Origin: Roseivirga pacifica
GTDB taxonomy: Bacteria; Bacteroidota; Bacteroidia; Cytophagales; Cyclobacteriaceae
Direction: 5' to 3'
DNA: 64,000 nt
NCBI RefSeq assembly: GCF_900111145.1
Contig: NZ_FOIR01000001.1
Span: 1,123,501-1,187,500, forward strand
In this document: piece after piece, positions 63,232 through 64,000 of the stretch
Position numbering within the stretch: the stretch's first letter is position 1
Layout: each line of letters opens with the position of its first letter
Notes under the pieces: generated by a model
Database searches by the model: none
What the model was told of the DNA's origin: nothing
What the model saw: the letters and a program-made list of their open reading frames with translations, nothing else
Made by a program: the position numbers and the translations under genes

Positions 63232-63483
63232 GTTTCGCAGTCTTTTGGGGTTTGCATAATAGACACACAAGACTTGTGGGTTAGAGAATAAGCTTTGACA
63301 GACTTTTAATTACTAACCTCGCTATAGCTTTGGTCTCGCAGGGTTTCGCTAATCTAAGTTTGTCAAAGTTGAACTTTTGAAAAAGCAGCCATTCACTGGC
63401 AGATTCAAGGCCTCACTTTAAGTGAGACCTTGATTTTATGGCTGGTTTGTAACCGCATTTTTTCATCTTATCTTTCATGTACT
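63232..63483. other. Intergenic region with two further inverted repeats
   Basis: No gene. CTTTGACAGACTT (63293-63305) and AAGTTTGTCAAAG (63356-63368) are inverted copies with one mismatch. Then TCAAGG-C-CTCACTT (63405-63418) pairs with AAGTGAG-A-CCTTGA (63420-63433) around a single T, followed by TTTT. The second is a terminator-like hairpin just before the cupin gene. Confidence 0.6.
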
Positions 63484-63987
63484 ATGGCGAAAACACCCGA
63501 ATACTGGATAGAAAAACTCAAGCTGCAGGAGCATCCCGAAGGAGGTTTCTTTAGCGAAACTTATCGTTCCGATGAACAGGTAAATGTTGAGGCTTTACCT
63601 GAACGATATGGCAGTGCCAGAACTTTCGGCACCTCCATTTACTTTTTACTTAAACCAGATAGTGTTTCCAATTTTCACCGTTTAAAGTCAGACGAAATCT
63701 GGCACTTTCATCAGGGTGGTGCAGCTACCATCCACATGATTTCACCTACTGGAGAGCTGAGTGATAAAACCATTGGTGCCGACTTGGAAGACGGGCAAAG
63801 CCTTCAAGTAATAATTCCTAGAGGCCATTGGTTTGCTGCCGAAGTTGTAGCTGGCGACTACATTTTGGTTGCTTGTACTGTGGCGCCAGGTTTCGAATTT
63901 GAGGACTTTGAATTGGCCGGTCGCCAAGACTTATCATCCGCTTATCCGCAGCACCAAACTTTGATTGAACGATTTACGAAAGATTAA
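63484..63987 (+). CDS. Cupin-fold DUF985 protein
   Basis: 167 residues from the ATG at 63484; the frame extends 18 codons back to 63430 but passes through the hairpin region and adds no domain. DUF985 (cupin_5) motifs: KLQEHPEGGFFSETYRS, SIYFLLKPDSVSNFHRLKSDEIWHFHQG with the cupin metal-type His residues, IPRGHWFAAEVV and LVACTVAPGFEFEDFEL. The substrate is unknown. No operon partner is visible before the window ends. Confidence 0.9.
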   Translation: MAKTPEYWIEKLKLQEHPEGGFFSETYRSDEQVNVEALPERYGSARTFGTSIYFLLKPDSVSNFHRLKSDEIWHFHQGGAATIHMISPTGELSDKTIGADLEDGQSLQVIIPRGHWFAAEVVAGDYILVACTVAPGFEFEDFELAGRQDLSSAYPQHQTLIERFTKD

Positions 63988-64000
63988 ACGTGTCCATTGG

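Noticed and set aside
1-64000. CRISPR arrays, prophage, insertion sequences, rRNA
   Set aside because: No regularly spaced repeats, integrase, transposase, phage structural gene or rRNA sequence was seen.

Overview
The window is one contiguous stretch of a Bacteroidota chromosome, most likely from the Cytophagales/Roseivirga-Fulvivirga side of the phylum (the class is my guess; the phylum is well supported). The evidence is a SusC/SusD pair with a SusE-type surface protein, an OmpA protein with thrombospondin type 3 repeats, paired DUF3857 proteins, -7 boxes of the Bacteroidota type TAnnTTTG before several genes, and almost no Shine-Dalgarno sequences. Coding density is high. I see no phage, insertion sequence, CRISPR array or rRNA.

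Region 1 (1-20.9 kb) is mostly housekeeping: aspS (cut by the window edge), tadA, a superoxide dismutase, two DUF3857/transglutaminase-like proteins, an OmpA-like protein, amtB, uvrB, a small beta-barrel protein, a four-gene minus-strand operon (TPR protein, ComA-like phosphosulfolactate synthase, PopT/DUF368 lipid-carrier transporter, aroE), an rfbC-cpsB-SDR operon, hflX and a tRNA-Arg(CCT).

Region 2 (20.9-39.3 kb) is a complete beta-1,4-galactan/galactose utilisation locus. It has a LacI-type regulator with palindromes over its own promoter, a divergent GH5-like secreted enzyme, SusC, SusD, a SusE-like binding lipoprotein, a GH53 endo-galactanase, a GH2 beta-galactosidase, a NrtR/AraR-type Nudix regulator, an SGLT-type galactose symporter, galK and galT. 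Polymer is bound and cut at the surface, oligosaccharides enter through SusCD, GH2 releases galactose, the symporter imports it, and GalK/GalT start the Leloir pathway. Repeated sites of the form CAAnCGnTTG lie in the control regions.

Region 3 (39.5-41.9 kb) holds a small unknown protein, an unusual Nudix plus low-molecular-weight phosphatase fusion and an EEP-family nuclease/phosphatase.

Region 4 (41.9-51.5 kb) is a cobalamin operon under a B12 riboswitch: BtuF, BtuC, BtuD and BtuB-like uptake genes, then cobU, cobT, cobS and cobC for lower-ligand assembly. Two different Dph6-like (diphthine-ammonia ligase family) ATPases flank cobU. Bacteria make no diphthamide, so these are the best candidates for an undescribed activity, probably on the corrinoid.

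Region 5 (51.6-57.0 kb) contains a DUF547 protein, a serine beta-lactamase-like hydrolase, small unknown proteins, a DUF433/DUF5615 toxin-antitoxin-like pair and a PIN-PhoH protein.

Region 6 (57.2-62.5 kb) looks like an N-acetylgalactosamine salvage cluster: a Tat-exported GH109 enzyme, an SSS-family symporter, a sugar nucleotidyltransferase and a NahK-like kinase, with a nested palindromic repeat in the middle. The window ends with a YceI protein and a DUF985 cupin.
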